A DNA stretch of 50,830 bases, from assembly GCF_046156265.1 (NCBI RefSeq), contig NZ_JAWDIR010000010.1, forward strand, positions 1-50,830, read 5' to 3'. Numbering within the stretch: the stretch's first letter is position 1; every line of letters starts with the position of its first letter. The notes under the pieces were generated by a model. That model saw nothing but the letters and a program-made list of their open reading frames with translations. It was not told the DNA's origin and made no database searches. The position numbers and the translations under genes were made by a program. Shown in pieces: positions 41,185 through 49,617 of the stretch. This DNA comes from CAMDHY01 sp046156265. Lineage in GTDB: Bacteria > Pseudomonadota > Alphaproteobacteria > Rhizobiales > Segnochrobactraceae.

Positions 41185-41799
41185 TCAGGAAGTGCGGAGC
41201 AGGCGACGCAGCTTTTGCAGCTGAATCTCCTCGGATTCGTGAGGGTCGAGGGTCGACACAAAACGTCCGTCGCGCCCCATGAGGTAGACGACTGCCGTGT
41301 GATCCATCGTGTAATCTTCGCCCCCCGTCGGGACTTTTCGGTAGAATGCCCGAAAGGTCTTCGCCACGGAGTCAATCTCGGCAAGAGATCCGGTTAGTCC
41401 AACGATCCGCGGATCGAACGCCGAAACATACTCTCCCATCACATCGGCCGTGTCTCGCTCGGGATCGACAGTGACGAAGAGGACCGCCAGGGGAGCGGCC
41501 TCCGCCCCGAGCGTTTTCAGCCGATCCGTCAGTTCAAACAGCGTTGTCGGACAGATATCGGGACAGTGTGTAAAGCCGAAGAAGACCGCGAAAGGCCGGC
41601 CGTGCACGTCCTCATCGGTAAATGCGTTGCCCCGGTGGTCGGTCAGGCTGAACCTGCCGCCGATCTCGACCGCAGCTCCCGTTGGGATCGGAGTCATGCG
41701 GTTGACCGACACGATCCCTGTGGCGAGGAGTACGGAGCCCACAGCGGCAATTGCTACAAGCGACCAAAGCCCAATGCGCAGAGCGCGGATCCGACTCAC
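41185..41799 (-). CDS. SCO1/SenC/PrrC-family copper/thiol protein
   Basis: A 204-residue protein with an N-terminal anchor (LWSLVAIAAVGSVLLATGIV) and a thioredoxin-like SCO domain. The Cu-binding CxxxC is in FGFTHCPDICPTTLFEL and the third ligand His in YTMDHTAVVYL. SCO proteins insert copper into CuA centres or act as thiol reductants. The GTG at 41799 is chosen because it overlaps the stop of a 41-codon ORF and starts the signal anchor. It is the last gene of the oxidase - ZIP operon. Confidence 0.9.
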   Translation of the reverse strand: MSRIRALRIGLWSLVAIAAVGSVLLATGIVSVNRMTPIPTGAAVEIGGRFSLTDHRGNAFTDEDVHGRPFAVFFGFTHCPDICPTTLFELTDRLKTLGAEAAPLAVLFVTVDPERDTADVMGEYVSAFDPRIVGLTGSLAEIDSVAKTFRAFYRKVPTGGEDYTMDHTAVVYLMGRDGRFVSTLDPHESEEIQLQKLRRLLRTS

Positions 41800-41921
41800 G
41801 GTGTCCAGCCCCGCTCGCGTCCGGCAACGATGGCCCGTTCGAACGCATCGAACGCGACGCTCACAGACTGTGCGTTCTCGAAGTCTGTGTTTGCCGTGGA
41901 CCGCATGCTCTTCGCCTCCAT
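41796..41921 (-). CDS. 41-residue ORF between zip and sco1
   Basis: A short ORF starting MEAKSMRSTANTDFENAQSV and ending RERGWTP; it lies 9 bases after the ZIP stop and overlaps the SCO1-like start by four bases. It is polar and helical with no membrane segment. The tight spacing on both sides supports translation as a coupling peptide or small protein. No family is recognised. Confidence 0.5.
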   Translation of the reverse strand: MEAKSMRSTANTDFENAQSVSVAFDAFERAIVAGRERGWTP

Positions 41922-41930
41922 GGCAGAGCC

Positions 41931-43136
41931 TCAGATTTTTACCAACATCGCAGTGACGAACATGAAGCCGACGCCGGCGGCGAGACCGGCGACCGCAGCC
42001 GGCGACACCAGCGCACGCCAGCCGGCGCCCGTCGAGCGGCCGAGGTAGGCAGACACCTCGACGATCACCTGCAGGATGGCGCCGGCGCCGATCGCCAGTG
42101 CCAGCGCCGACCATTGCGGCGCGTAGGCGAGGCTGCCGATCCACAGCCCGACCACGGCCGGTCCGCCGGCGAGCAGCGTGAGCGCGGCGAAGCTCCACAG
42201 CGGCGGCCGCACCTTCAGGATCGGCGCGGCGATACCGATGCCTTCGGTGATGTTGTGCAGCGTGAAGCCGAGCACCAGGAAGGTGCCGAGTCCAGCCGCC
42301 CCGGCGGCGAAGGCGGCCCCGATGGCGAGGCCCTCCCCGAGATTATGCAGGCCGATGCCGAGCGCGATGAAGGTGGCGAGCGCCAGTCCGGTCGGAGCGC
42401 CGCGCCGTCGGCCGAGCGCCATCAGCAGCAGGAAGCTCGCCGCCGCCGCCAGCACGACCATCGTCGGCCCCTGGAACAATGCGGCCGCCTCGCCGGCGAG
42501 TTCCAGCGCATCCTGGATCGCGTCGACGAGCAGGAAGGCGAGCAGGCCGACCGTCAGCGCGAGCAGGAAGGTCATGCCGCCCTGCCCGACGCCGCGCAGC
42601 GCCGGATAGCACATCAGCCCAATGGCGACCGGCAAGAGGCCGACGAACGCCCCGAGCAGCGCCTGCGAGACGAGGCTGGACGACGTCGCCTTGGGCGTCG
42701 GCACCGCCACCGCGATCTCGTGCGCGAAGGTCGCGCCGGTACTGGTGACGATGTTGACGGCGTGCGCCTCGCCGAGCACCCAGGGAAACGGCACCGCGAT
42801 CCAGGCGGTGGCGCCCCGCGCGAGCGGCCCCGGCGGATCCTGGGTGAACTGCCAGTAGGCGTCGTCGACCTGCACCTGGGCGATCACCATCGGCTCAGAG
42901 CCGCCGGCCCGCACGAGCACGCGCAAGCCCCCCGGATCGAGGATGGTGCGCTCATAGGTCAGCGCCTCGACCGGCGGCGCGCCGTTGCGGAAGCCGGCGA
43001 GCGGATCGGCGGTGACGAGCCAGACGATCGCCAGCGCGAGCACGGCGAGCGGCGCCAGCACCCACAGCAGCATCGCCGGGCGCGGCCGGGCGGCGGCGGC
43101 CGGCGGAGGGGTGGCGGCGGGGTCCGAAACTATCAT
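41931..43136 (-). CDS. ZIP-family metal transporter with extra N-terminal periplasmic domain
   Basis: A 401-residue protein. Residues 1-45 are a Pro/Ala-rich start and one membrane helix. About 95 residues of beta-rich domain follow (ERTILDPGGLRVLVRAGGSE and WQFTQDPPGPLARGATAWIA). The C-terminal 250 residues are a ZIP transporter with both metal motifs, ALGIGLHNLGEGLAIG and FTLHNITEGIGIA. ZIP proteins bring Zn(II), Fe(II) or similar ions into the cytoplasm. Its ATG overlaps the oxidase stop (ATGA), so the two are made together. The fused domain is not usual for ZIP proteins. Confidence 0.88.
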   Translation of the reverse strand: MIVSDPAATPPPAAAARPRPAMLLWVLAPLAVLALAIVWLVTADPLAGFRNGAPPVEALTYERTILDPGGLRVLVRAGGSEPMVIAQVQVDDAYWQFTQDPPGPLARGATAWIAVPFPWVLGEAHAVNIVTSTGATFAHEIAVAVPTPKATSSSLVSQALLGAFVGLLPVAIGLMCYPALRGVGQGGMTFLLALTVGLLAFLLVDAIQDALELAGEAAALFQGPTMVVLAAAASFLLLMALGRRRGAPTGLALATFIALGIGLHNLGEGLAIGAAFAAGAAGLGTFLVLGFTLHNITEGIGIAAPILKVRPPLWSFAALTLLAGGPAVVGLWIGSLAYAPQWSALALAIGAGAILQVIVEVSAYLGRSTGAGWRALVSPAAVAGLAAGVGFMFVTAMLVKI

Positions 43137-44257
43137 GACGCCACCTTGTCGACGACGTCGAACATGCCGACCCACCCGAGCTCGGTGAACTCCGACTGGT
43201 GAGGATGAAACATGTAGAGGCCGGGCTCGTGACCGGCGAACGAGAATTCGAGGATGCCGCGCTGCGCCTGGCACTGCATGATCAGATCAACGATTTTCAG
43301 CGTCGGCGTCAACGTCGTGCCCTGGTCGTAATAATCGAAGAAGTTGGCGTGCAGGTGGAACGAGTTTATCGGATCGAATTCCGTGATATTCACGAGGTAT
43401 ATGCGGACCGGCCTGGCGCGATCGATGCGGATCGGTCGTTTCATGTAGGCATGCGCGACGGTATTGACCGCATAGACTTCGTTCTCACCGTCGAAATTGG
43501 TGTCGAAGGCGTTCATCATCATGACGAGCTCCTGCCACCCGGCATTCTCCGGGGTTCCGAGCAGGCGGGAGCGGGCGACGTCGGCGTGCTCCGGATGGCG
43601 AGTTGGGTCGGGGTCGATGACGAAGGCGCCGTACATGCCCTTGTGGATGTGCCGCTTCAGCGGCAGCGCATGGCAGTGGTAGAGGTGGCAGCCGAACGGC
43701 CGCGCATCGAACTCGTAGACGAACTCGTCGCCCGGCCCGATCAGGCCGGCACCCGGGACGCCGTCCATCTTCCACGAATGGATTCCGTGGAAGTGCATCG
43801 AGTGCGGGTGCGAACCGTAGTTTTTGAAGACGATGCGCAGGCGGTCACCCTCGGTCGCCCGCAGCGACGGCCCGGGGACACGGCCGTTGTAGGTCCACGC
43901 CGGAAACAGGATGCCCGGCGCGATCTCGATCTCCTTGTCTTCTGCCATGATCTCGAAAGTGCGCAGCGTCCGCCCGTCCGCCATCGCCGAGACCGTGCCG
44001 ACGTCCCAGTCGGTGAGCATCGCAGTCGGGTCGAAGCCGTTGCGGGCGGAGTCCACCTCGCCGACGGTGATCATCGCTCCGTGGGCGCCTAGGTGCGGCG
44101 TTCCCTCGACCGCCGTTGGCGCTTGAGTGGCAGCTTTGGTGCCGTGGTCCATCTGCGCAGCGACGGCGCCGATCCCCAAGGTGGTCCCGCTTGCTGCGAC
44201 CAAGGCCGTCGACAAAACATGCCTGCGGCTCGGCCGATCGACAGGATCCTTGTTCAT
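43133..44257 (-). CDS. Multicopper oxidase, Tat-exported, coupled to ZIP
   Basis: A 374-residue protein with a Tat signal (SRRHVLSTALVAASGTTLGI). Copper segments in order are HSMHFHGIHSWKMDGVPG, HLYHCHALPLKRHIHKGMY, NSFHLHANFFDYYD and MFHPHQSEFTELGW. The fourth lacks the usual HCH, since the Cys is in the second segment, a layout of two-domain oxidases and nitrite reductase-like proteins. It may oxidise a metal ion outside the membrane. Its stop overlaps the ZIP start. The start at 44257 begins the Tat peptide. Confidence 0.87.
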   Translation of the reverse strand: MNKDPVDRPSRRHVLSTALVAASGTTLGIGAVAAQMDHGTKAATQAPTAVEGTPHLGAHGAMITVGEVDSARNGFDPTAMLTDWDVGTVSAMADGRTLRTFEIMAEDKEIEIAPGILFPAWTYNGRVPGPSLRATEGDRLRIVFKNYGSHPHSMHFHGIHSWKMDGVPGAGLIGPGDEFVYEFDARPFGCHLYHCHALPLKRHIHKGMYGAFVIDPDPTRHPEHADVARSRLLGTPENAGWQELVMMMNAFDTNFDGENEVYAVNTVAHAYMKRPIRIDRARPVRIYLVNITEFDPINSFHLHANFFDYYDQGTTLTPTLKIVDLIMQCQAQRGILEFSFAGHEPGLYMFHPHQSEFTELGWVGMFDVVDKVAS

Positions 44258-44299
44258 TGACACTCCGAGGACGGAAAGCTTCAAATGCAACCTATTCGC

Positions 44300-44328
44300 A
44301 TTATGAGCTGCATTGCGATGCTCTACAA
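44300..44328 (-). promoter_or_regulatory. Sigma-70-like promoter of the oxidase-ZIP-SCO operon
   Basis: On the minus strand, TTGTAG (44,323-44,328) and CATAAT (44,300-44,305) are 17 bases apart. A perfect inverted repeat AGGTGC - GCCG - GCACCT (44,328-44,343) touches the -35 and may be an operator. Confidence 0.55.
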
Positions 44329-44422
44329 GGTGCGCCGGCACCTCTTCGCCTTGATTCTGCCCGACGAGCAGCCTCACGCTCCATCGGGCCGTCCGGCCGG
44401 TGCTCTTGCTCGAGGTTCAGGA

Positions 44423-44866
44423 ATGTCTCCTTCGATCCGCTGGCTCCTCGCTGCAACCGCAATGCTGGCTCCGATGTCCCTTCAGGCGGCCGAGACCGCA
44501 CGGGTCTTCAAGACATCCGGCTGTGGCTGCTGTCTCGGTTGGATTCGCCATCTTGAGGAAAACGGCTACACGGTCGAAGCGACGAATTTGGCGATGGGCT
44601 CCCTGATGAAGATGAAGCTCGATGCGGGCCTGAAGGTCGGTCAGACCTCCTGCCACTCAGCGATCATTGGGGGTTATTTCATCGAGGGTCACGTTCCCGC
44701 CGGAGACATAGCGCGTCTTGTCGCAGAGAAGCCCGATGCCGTCGGTCTGACCGTTCCCGACATGCCACTCGGCTCTCCGGGCATGGATGGCGGAGATGAT
44801 CGAGAGGCCTACGACGTGTTGTTGGTGCGTCGCGATGGTGCCACCGAGGTATTTGCCCAGCACTGA
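44423..44866 (+). CDS. DUF411 periplasmic metal-binding protein (second copy)
   Basis: A 147-residue secreted protein: signal peptide (IRWLLAATAMLAPMSLQA), then KTSGCGCCLGWIRHLEENGY, SCHSAIIGGYFIEGHVPAGD and LTVPDMPLGSPGMDGG, all DUF411 signatures with Cys-x-Cys-Cys and Met/His ligands. The start at 44423 sets the signal peptide; the frame upstream is noise. It is divergent from the oxidase-ZIP operon. It is a paralogue of the protein at 13,305 but in a different operon context, so it probably serves the local oxidases. Confidence 0.9.
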   Translation: MSPSIRWLLAATAMLAPMSLQAAETARVFKTSGCGCCLGWIRHLEENGYTVEATNLAMGSLMKMKLDAGLKVGQTSCHSAIIGGYFIEGHVPAGDIARLVAEKPDAVGLTVPDMPLGSPGMDGGDDREAYDVLLVRRDGATEVFAQH

Positions 44867-44955
44867 ACAGAACCTGGAAATCGCCGCAGATGGCATGAAC
44901 GTCTGCCAGAAGGTGCGTTGGCGTGCTTCTGAGAGAATAGTGACGGCGCTCCGTC

Positions 44956-47900
44956 TCAATCCCCGCCGAGGGCCGCCGGGGCGCCGCCGGCGACCGTCGT
45001 GACGTCGCCGAGCTGCACCGGGGCGACGGTATTCGCCGTGGCGTCGGCGCGCCGGAAGCCGAACTTCGCGACCTTCGCCGTCTTGTCCGCCGAGACGCCG
45101 CTGACCAGAAGGTCGGCACCGGCCGTCGTGGCGGTGGCGGCGACGCGCACGCCGGCGCCCCCGTCGAACGGCGCGAAGCTCGCGATCTCGCGGAAGGTGG
45201 CGCCGCGTCCGTGCTCGACCGGGCTGTGCAGGTAGAGCGAGGGGCCGCCGTCGAGTGACGAGCCGGACGAGAACACCTTCACCGTGCCATCGCCCGCAAG
45301 CTGGCCGGTGACGATATTCTGCGCGCCGCCGAACTCGCCGGCCATCCAGCCGGTCGCCAGCGACACGCCGCCCGTGTAGCCGTCGCCGAACGGCTTGAAC
45401 CTGGAGTTCAGCACCGGGCCGCCGGGGCCGCCGTGTGGCGCTCCGCCGTGCTCGGCTGCCGGAGCGGGCGCGCCCGCCAACGCCTTCAGCAAGGGATAGG
45501 CGAACACCCTCACCTCCGCCTCGGTGCCCGCGCCTGGCGCCGTGATGATGCTGTAGCGGCCGGTGGCGAAGTCGACCAAGCCGGTCGTAAGGCTGACGCC
45601 CGACGTGTCGCCTTGGTAGGGGGAGAAGGCGGCGAACAGCGGCGGCGCGGTGCCGGTGACGGATGGCAGCGCCGATCCGAACACGCGGACCTCGCTCGGC
45701 GCGCCGGGGGGCGAGCCGACGACGATGTTGTCGGCCGAGGTGCCGTCGATCTGCGCGGCGGCGACGCTCAGGCCGCCCGTCGCCGCGGCGTCGAACGGTG
45801 CGAAGCGGGCGATCTCGCTCTCGAAGCGCCCGTGCGCGCCCTTGGCGGCGCCGGCATAGACGACCACCTCCGGCGCCCGGCCGGGGCCGGAGCCGACCAC
45901 GAGGTCGAGCACGCCGTCGTCGTCGACGTCGCCCATCGCAGCGCTCACCGTGCCGGCATAGCCGGGGAACGGCGTCACGGTCGCGATCGGCTCGTCGCCG
46001 TCGCCGTCGAACACGCGGACCTCGCTCGCAGCACTGCCCTCGCCGATGCCGGCGATCGCGTAGCTCGACACCGCCGGGATGACGCTGACCAGCATCATCA
46101 GCCCGTTGTCCTCGTGGTTGAGGCGGTGGCAGTGCATGACGAACACGCCGGTGTAGTCCTCGAACTTCGTCCTGAGCGACAGGAAGCCCGGCTCGACCAC
46201 CGCCTCGCCCGACCCCATCGTCGGGGCGGCGACGTTGACGTTGTCGAGGCCGAACATGTCCGGTCCGCTCCGCGTCCCCGTTGTCGGGTCGTAGCTCTCG
46301 ATCACCTGGAAGTCGTTGACGTGGATGTGGATCGGGTGCTCGTCGTTGTTGTAGTTCTTGAACCGCCACTCCTCGACGGAATCGAGCCGCGGCTGCAGCA
46401 GGGGCACGTTCGGGAACGTGCCGCCGTCGAACGAGTAGGTGAACGACTTCGGGTCGTCCTTGCTCGCCAAGCTGTTGAGGAAGCCGCCGTAGATGCCGAT
46501 CGTGCGGGTGACGTCGGGCGCTTCGTCCGAGACGTCGTCGAACGAGGTGAAGGCGCCGAGCGCCTGCCCTTCGACGAAGGCGGTAGTGGTGCCCTGGCCT
46601 TCCGCCGGCTCGGCGCGTAGCAGCGTCTGCGTCGGGAAGCTGAAGAAGCCGTCGAAGTAGCTAATCGCCGTCGGCTCCACCGACAGGTTGCCGAGCACCG
46701 CCGGGATCTTGTCGGTACCGGTGTTAGTGTACAGCACGCCCGGCGCGGTCAGCGCCTTGGCGCCGTAGCCGAGCGGCGGCATCTCCAGCACGAGGTCACC
46801 CTCCGCCGGCATCGTCACGGCGATGGCGAAGCGGCTCGCCGGCGGAATCTCCAGCCGCGTGCCGTCGTCGGTCGGCGGATAGTGCACCTCCGGGTAGGGA
46901 TTGCCGTCCTGGCCGACGATGGCGATCTTCGGATGCCGCCCGGTGGCGGTCTCGGTCAGCTTGACGGTGACGTAGGCGAGGTCGGAGATGTTGGCGAGCA
47001 CCCAAATTTCCGTCTGGCCGGGCTTGGTCTTCAGCACCGGCTGGAACTGGCCATTCACCGTGAACTGCACGTCGCGCTTGTCGTCGGGCAGCGCCGGATC
47101 GGGCGGCACGTCCTTGTCGCGGTCGTCGCCAGAGGCGGTGAAGCGCTGCAGATTGCTCGGAATATAGGAGAAGAAGGCGCGCTTGTTCTCGATCGACAGC
47201 GGCCCGGCATACCAGACCGTGAAGGCCGACGTGCCGGCTTTCCAGTCCTCGAAGCCCGTCGGCGTGAGCAGCGGCCGGTAGGTCCCCTCCTCGAGCTCGC
47301 GGTCCTTCGGCGGCACGATCGTGCTCATCCACATCGGCCAGCTCGGGTTGTTGAGCTCGGCCCGGCCTTCGGCGCGGCCGGCGACGTAGTTGTACTGCAG
47401 GGCGATGTTGCGGATCGGAATGTTCCGCTCGGTGACGGCCGGAAGGGCGCCGTCGGTGCGGCCGATCGCCAGCATGCCGGCGAGGCCCATGTAGACTTCC
47501 GGCGAGGTCAGCCCGTGCAGATGCGGGTGATACCAATACATGCCTTGCGGCATCGACGTCGGGACGTCGTAGACGAAGGTGTTCGATTTCCCAGACGGAA
47601 TATGCAGCAGCACGTTATCGGAATTGCCCTTCGGGCTGACGTGCAGGCCGTGGGTGTGCAGGTTGATCGGCGCGGTATCGAGCTGCGGCGGGTAGAGCGG
47701 CACGAAGCCGCCGACCGGGGTGTACTGCGGATTGAAGAAGTCGCGGACGGTCAGCCCCGACAGCCCGTTCTCAAGGTGGATGATCAGCTTCTCGCCGGGA
47801 TACACCTGCAGCGTCGGGGCGGGGTACTGGTTGCTGCCGGTGGTGCTGCCGTCCGACGCCTTGCCGCGGATGAGCTCGTAGTCGAACAGTAGGAAGTTCT

Positions 47901-48192
47901 TCACCGGCTCGGCGACGGTGTCGAGGAAGGCCTCGCTCTGGCGGGCCGTTAGCCGCACCTCGAGCACGCCGTTCTCCGTCGCGAGCACCACCGGCTCGCG
48001 GTAGGGGGGCCGCACAGTGGAATCGGCGGTTGCGGCCGTGGCCTGCGGTGTACAGAGCCGACCGACACATTCGCCGGCCGACTGGGCCCGTGCTCCCGCC
48101 ACGCCGACGGGCGGCACCATCAGCGCAACTACAGAGCCGAGCGCTGCAAACATTGTGAAGATCCGCGAGAACTTCCTGTGCTCGGCTTCCAT
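44956..48192 (-). CDS. Multicopper oxidase fused to a C-terminal FG-GAP-like propeller
   Basis: A 1,078-residue exported protein (ATG 48192, signal about 38 residues). Residues 60-705 form a three-domain multicopper oxidase: HTHGLHVSP near 179, YWYHPHLHGLT near 219, HPIHIHVNDFQ near 619, and MHCHRLNHEDNGLMML near 686, so all four copper motifs including the type 1 Met are intact. Residues 715-1078 are beta repeats of FG-GAP/VCBS type (VSAAMGDVDDDGVLDLVVGS, SEVRVFGS, EVRVFAYP, GTVKVFSSGS), with Asp-rich calcium-loop-like segments. The fusion would put a metal oxidase next to a binding or adhesion propeller at the cell surface. It is driven by a MerR-type promoter at 48,263. The substrate is unknown. 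Confidence 0.88.
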   Translation of the reverse strand: MEAEHRKFSRIFTMFAALGSVVALMVPPVGVAGARAQSAGECVGRLCTPQATAATADSTVRPPYREPVVLATENGVLEVRLTARQSEAFLDTVAEPVKNFLLFDYELIRGKASDGSTTGSNQYPAPTLQVYPGEKLIIHLENGLSGLTVRDFFNPQYTPVGGFVPLYPPQLDTAPINLHTHGLHVSPKGNSDNVLLHIPSGKSNTFVYDVPTSMPQGMYWYHPHLHGLTSPEVYMGLAGMLAIGRTDGALPAVTERNIPIRNIALQYNYVAGRAEGRAELNNPSWPMWMSTIVPPKDRELEEGTYRPLLTPTGFEDWKAGTSAFTVWYAGPLSIENKRAFFSYIPSNLQRFTASGDDRDKDVPPDPALPDDKRDVQFTVNGQFQPVLKTKPGQTEIWVLANISDLAYVTVKLTETATGRHPKIAIVGQDGNPYPEVHYPPTDDGTRLEIPPASRFAIAVTMPAEGDLVLEMPPLGYGAKALTAPGVLYTNTGTDKIPAVLGNLSVEPTAISYFDGFFSFPTQTLLRAEPAEGQGTTTAFVEGQALGAFTSFDDVSDEAPDVTRTIGIYGGFLNSLASKDDPKSFTYSFDGGTFPNVPLLQPRLDSVEEWRFKNYNNDEHPIHIHVNDFQVIESYDPTTGTRSGPDMFGLDNVNVAAPTMGSGEAVVEPGFLSLRTKFEDYTGVFVMHCHRLNHEDNGLMMLVSVIPAVSSYAIAGIGEGSAASEVRVFDGDGDEPIATVTPFPGYAGTVSAAMGDVDDDGVLDLVVGSGPGRAPEVVVYAGAAKGAHGRFESEIARFAPFDAAATGGLSVAAAQIDGTSADNIVVGSPPGAPSEVRVFGSALPSVTGTAPPLFAAFSPYQGDTSGVSLTTGLVDFATGRYSIITAPGAGTEAEVRVFAYPLLKALAGAPAPAAEHGGAPHGGPGGPVLNSRFKPFGDGYTGGVSLATGWMAGEFGGAQNIVTGQLAGDGTVKVFSSGSSLDGGPSLYLHSPVEHGRGATFREIASFAPFDGGAGVRVAATATTAGADLLVSGVSADKTAKVAKFGFRRADATANTVAPVQLGDVTTVAGGAPAALGGD

Positions 48193-48262
48193 TGGATCGG
48201 TCCCCCCCGCTGGCGCCGCTGGGCTCATCGGCGCAACCGCGTCCCAACGGGCGCGAACGGCG

Positions 48263-48293
48263 ATTGTCCCACTTCAAGCGACTTGAAGTGCAA
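48263..48293 (-). promoter_or_regulatory. MerR-type promoter of the oxidase-propeller gene
   Basis: On the minus strand, TTGCAC (48,288-48,293) and GACAAT (48,263-48,268) flank the 19-base spacer TTCAAGTCGCTTGAAGTGG. A perfect dyad, CACTTCAAG - CGA - CTTGAAGTG, spans 48,270-48,290. The nearest merR gene is 11.8 kb away, at 36,012. Confidence 0.78.
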
Positions 48294-48837
48294 GCCTCTG
48301 TCGCTACTCCACGGTAGCTAGGCACATGGCGCCTTGGTCGCCGGGGATCGCGACCTTTGCGTTGGACGCTGGGTGAGTATGATGGCGCTCTCGGACCATC
48401 CCACGTTGATACACAGCGGCCTGAGGAAGAAGGAAGCCATGCAAAATTTGCCCAGGGGCAATTAATCACAACTTTGGATGCCCCTCGAAGGCTGACGTGG
48501 TCTCATGTCAGAACTTCGCGCGTTTGCGAACCTGAGCGAAGGAACCGGAGCAGAAGGTCCGAATGCGGTTTCCGGTCCTCCGCCATTGCGCTGTTCCGAA
48601 GCGTCTTTAAGCACTTCCAGCACGGCGAAAACACCAAAGAAAACCAAGGCTTTGCCCCGGTAGGCTGTGGACCGCGCGGCACCGGTCCCGGTCCCATTTG
48701 TCTCCGTTTCGGCCGCTTCTCTCCCGAGCTGTGGACTGCGGGGCGCAAGGTACGGAGGTGTAACTCGTTGAAAACTAGGAAATTTCGCAGGCGCGCGCCG
48801 GCGTACTTTTCGCTGGCGCAATGGTCGGCGAGCCGGT
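48294..48837. other. Gene-free stretch
   Basis: ORFs on either strand here are short of normal codon pattern, lack ribosome binding sites and show no motif. I see no RNA gene or repeat. Confidence 0.5.
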
Positions 48838-49236
48838 TCAATCGGGCCCATCAACCTGCTTAGACGTAGCAGACGCGGCATTGAGCGCTGCCGAGAGGGC
48901 CACGACAAGCTGGGCGGGTACGAAGGGCTTTGCGATCAGTGCGCTGTTGGGGACGCCTCGGGCAGCCCAGTCATCATAGCTCTGAGCGGTGACGTAGATA
49001 ACCGGGAGGTTGGGGTTTTGCTCGCGGCCAGCACGAGCGACTGCCCACCCGTCCGCACCGGCGCCCAAATTGATGTCGGTGACGAGCCCCGAAATTGAGG
49101 CACCCTCAGTGTGGATGCACTCCATGGCCGCTTTGCCGGTACCCGCCTCAACTACGCGAAACCCCGCCACCCGCATCGCATCGCTCATCTCCATGCGGAC
49201 GATTGGCTCGTCCTCCACATAGAGGATCGAACCCAT
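48838..49236 (-). CDS. Single-domain response regulator (CheY-like receiver)
   Basis: A 132-residue receiver domain without output domain. The acidic pocket is ILYVEDEPIVRME, the phospho-acceptor Asp is in GLVTDINLGAGADGW (near residue 54), the Thr is in VIYVTAQS, and the Lys is in ALIAKPFVPAQL. The C-terminus ends soon after helix 5. Signal input would come from a histidine kinase that is not in the window. GAGGGTGAA precedes the ATG at 49236. No link to metals is visible. Confidence 0.9.
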   Translation of the reverse strand: MGSILYVEDEPIVRMEMSDAMRVAGFRVVEAGTGKAAMECIHTEGASISGLVTDINLGAGADGWAVARAGREQNPNLPVIYVTAQSYDDWAARGVPNSALIAKPFVPAQLVVALSAALNAASATSKQVDGPD

Positions 49237-49617
49237 TTCACCCTCATCCACAGCTCGCCCCCCATTTCACCTTAAGCGCCAACGCCTCTTACGGCGGACG
49301 GTTCCATAGAAGTCCGTGCTTCGGGGTTCTGAATAGTCGTTGAGTATTTCCGCATCGCAATCTCGATGCCCCCCGGACCGAGGCGTTCTGCAGAGAGTCT
49401 AGCGTCACCGTGGGGCATAGCGGGCGGCGCTAAGGCACCGCCTCGCCGTTGCTCCGGATTGATTCAGCGCAAGGGGATCTGCTCGTGCTCGGTGTTATGA
49501 ACGTCAGGCTTGGCGGTTTCGAGTATCGACCTGATTGGCCAAGCGAAGCGTTGGAGCACGGATTGGCAGTCGATCTACTGCCGGCAGAATATCAATAAGC
49601 TGGGTAGGGACGACTAA
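49237..49617. other. Intergenic region, no gene seen
   Basis: A 381-base divergent region between the response regulator and the diguanylate cyclase. It must hold promoters for both, but I find no convincing hexamer pair, repeat or small ORF. Confidence 0.4.

Noticed and set aside
41751..43202. 483-codon ORF on the plus strand
   Set aside because: It is antisense to the ZIP gene, which has both HNxxEG motifs; the plus-strand product is low-complexity Arg/Glu/Gly.
45433..46620. 395-codon ORF on the plus strand
   Set aside because: It lies antisense to the oxidase-propeller gene; the Arg-rich and His-rich composition and lack of motifs are typical of antisense frames in GC-rich DNA.
48357..48863. 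Plus-strand 168-codon and minus-strand 148-codon ORFs after the large oxidase gene
   Set aside because: No ribosome binding site, no motif, and composition unlike neighbouring proteins; treated as non-coding.
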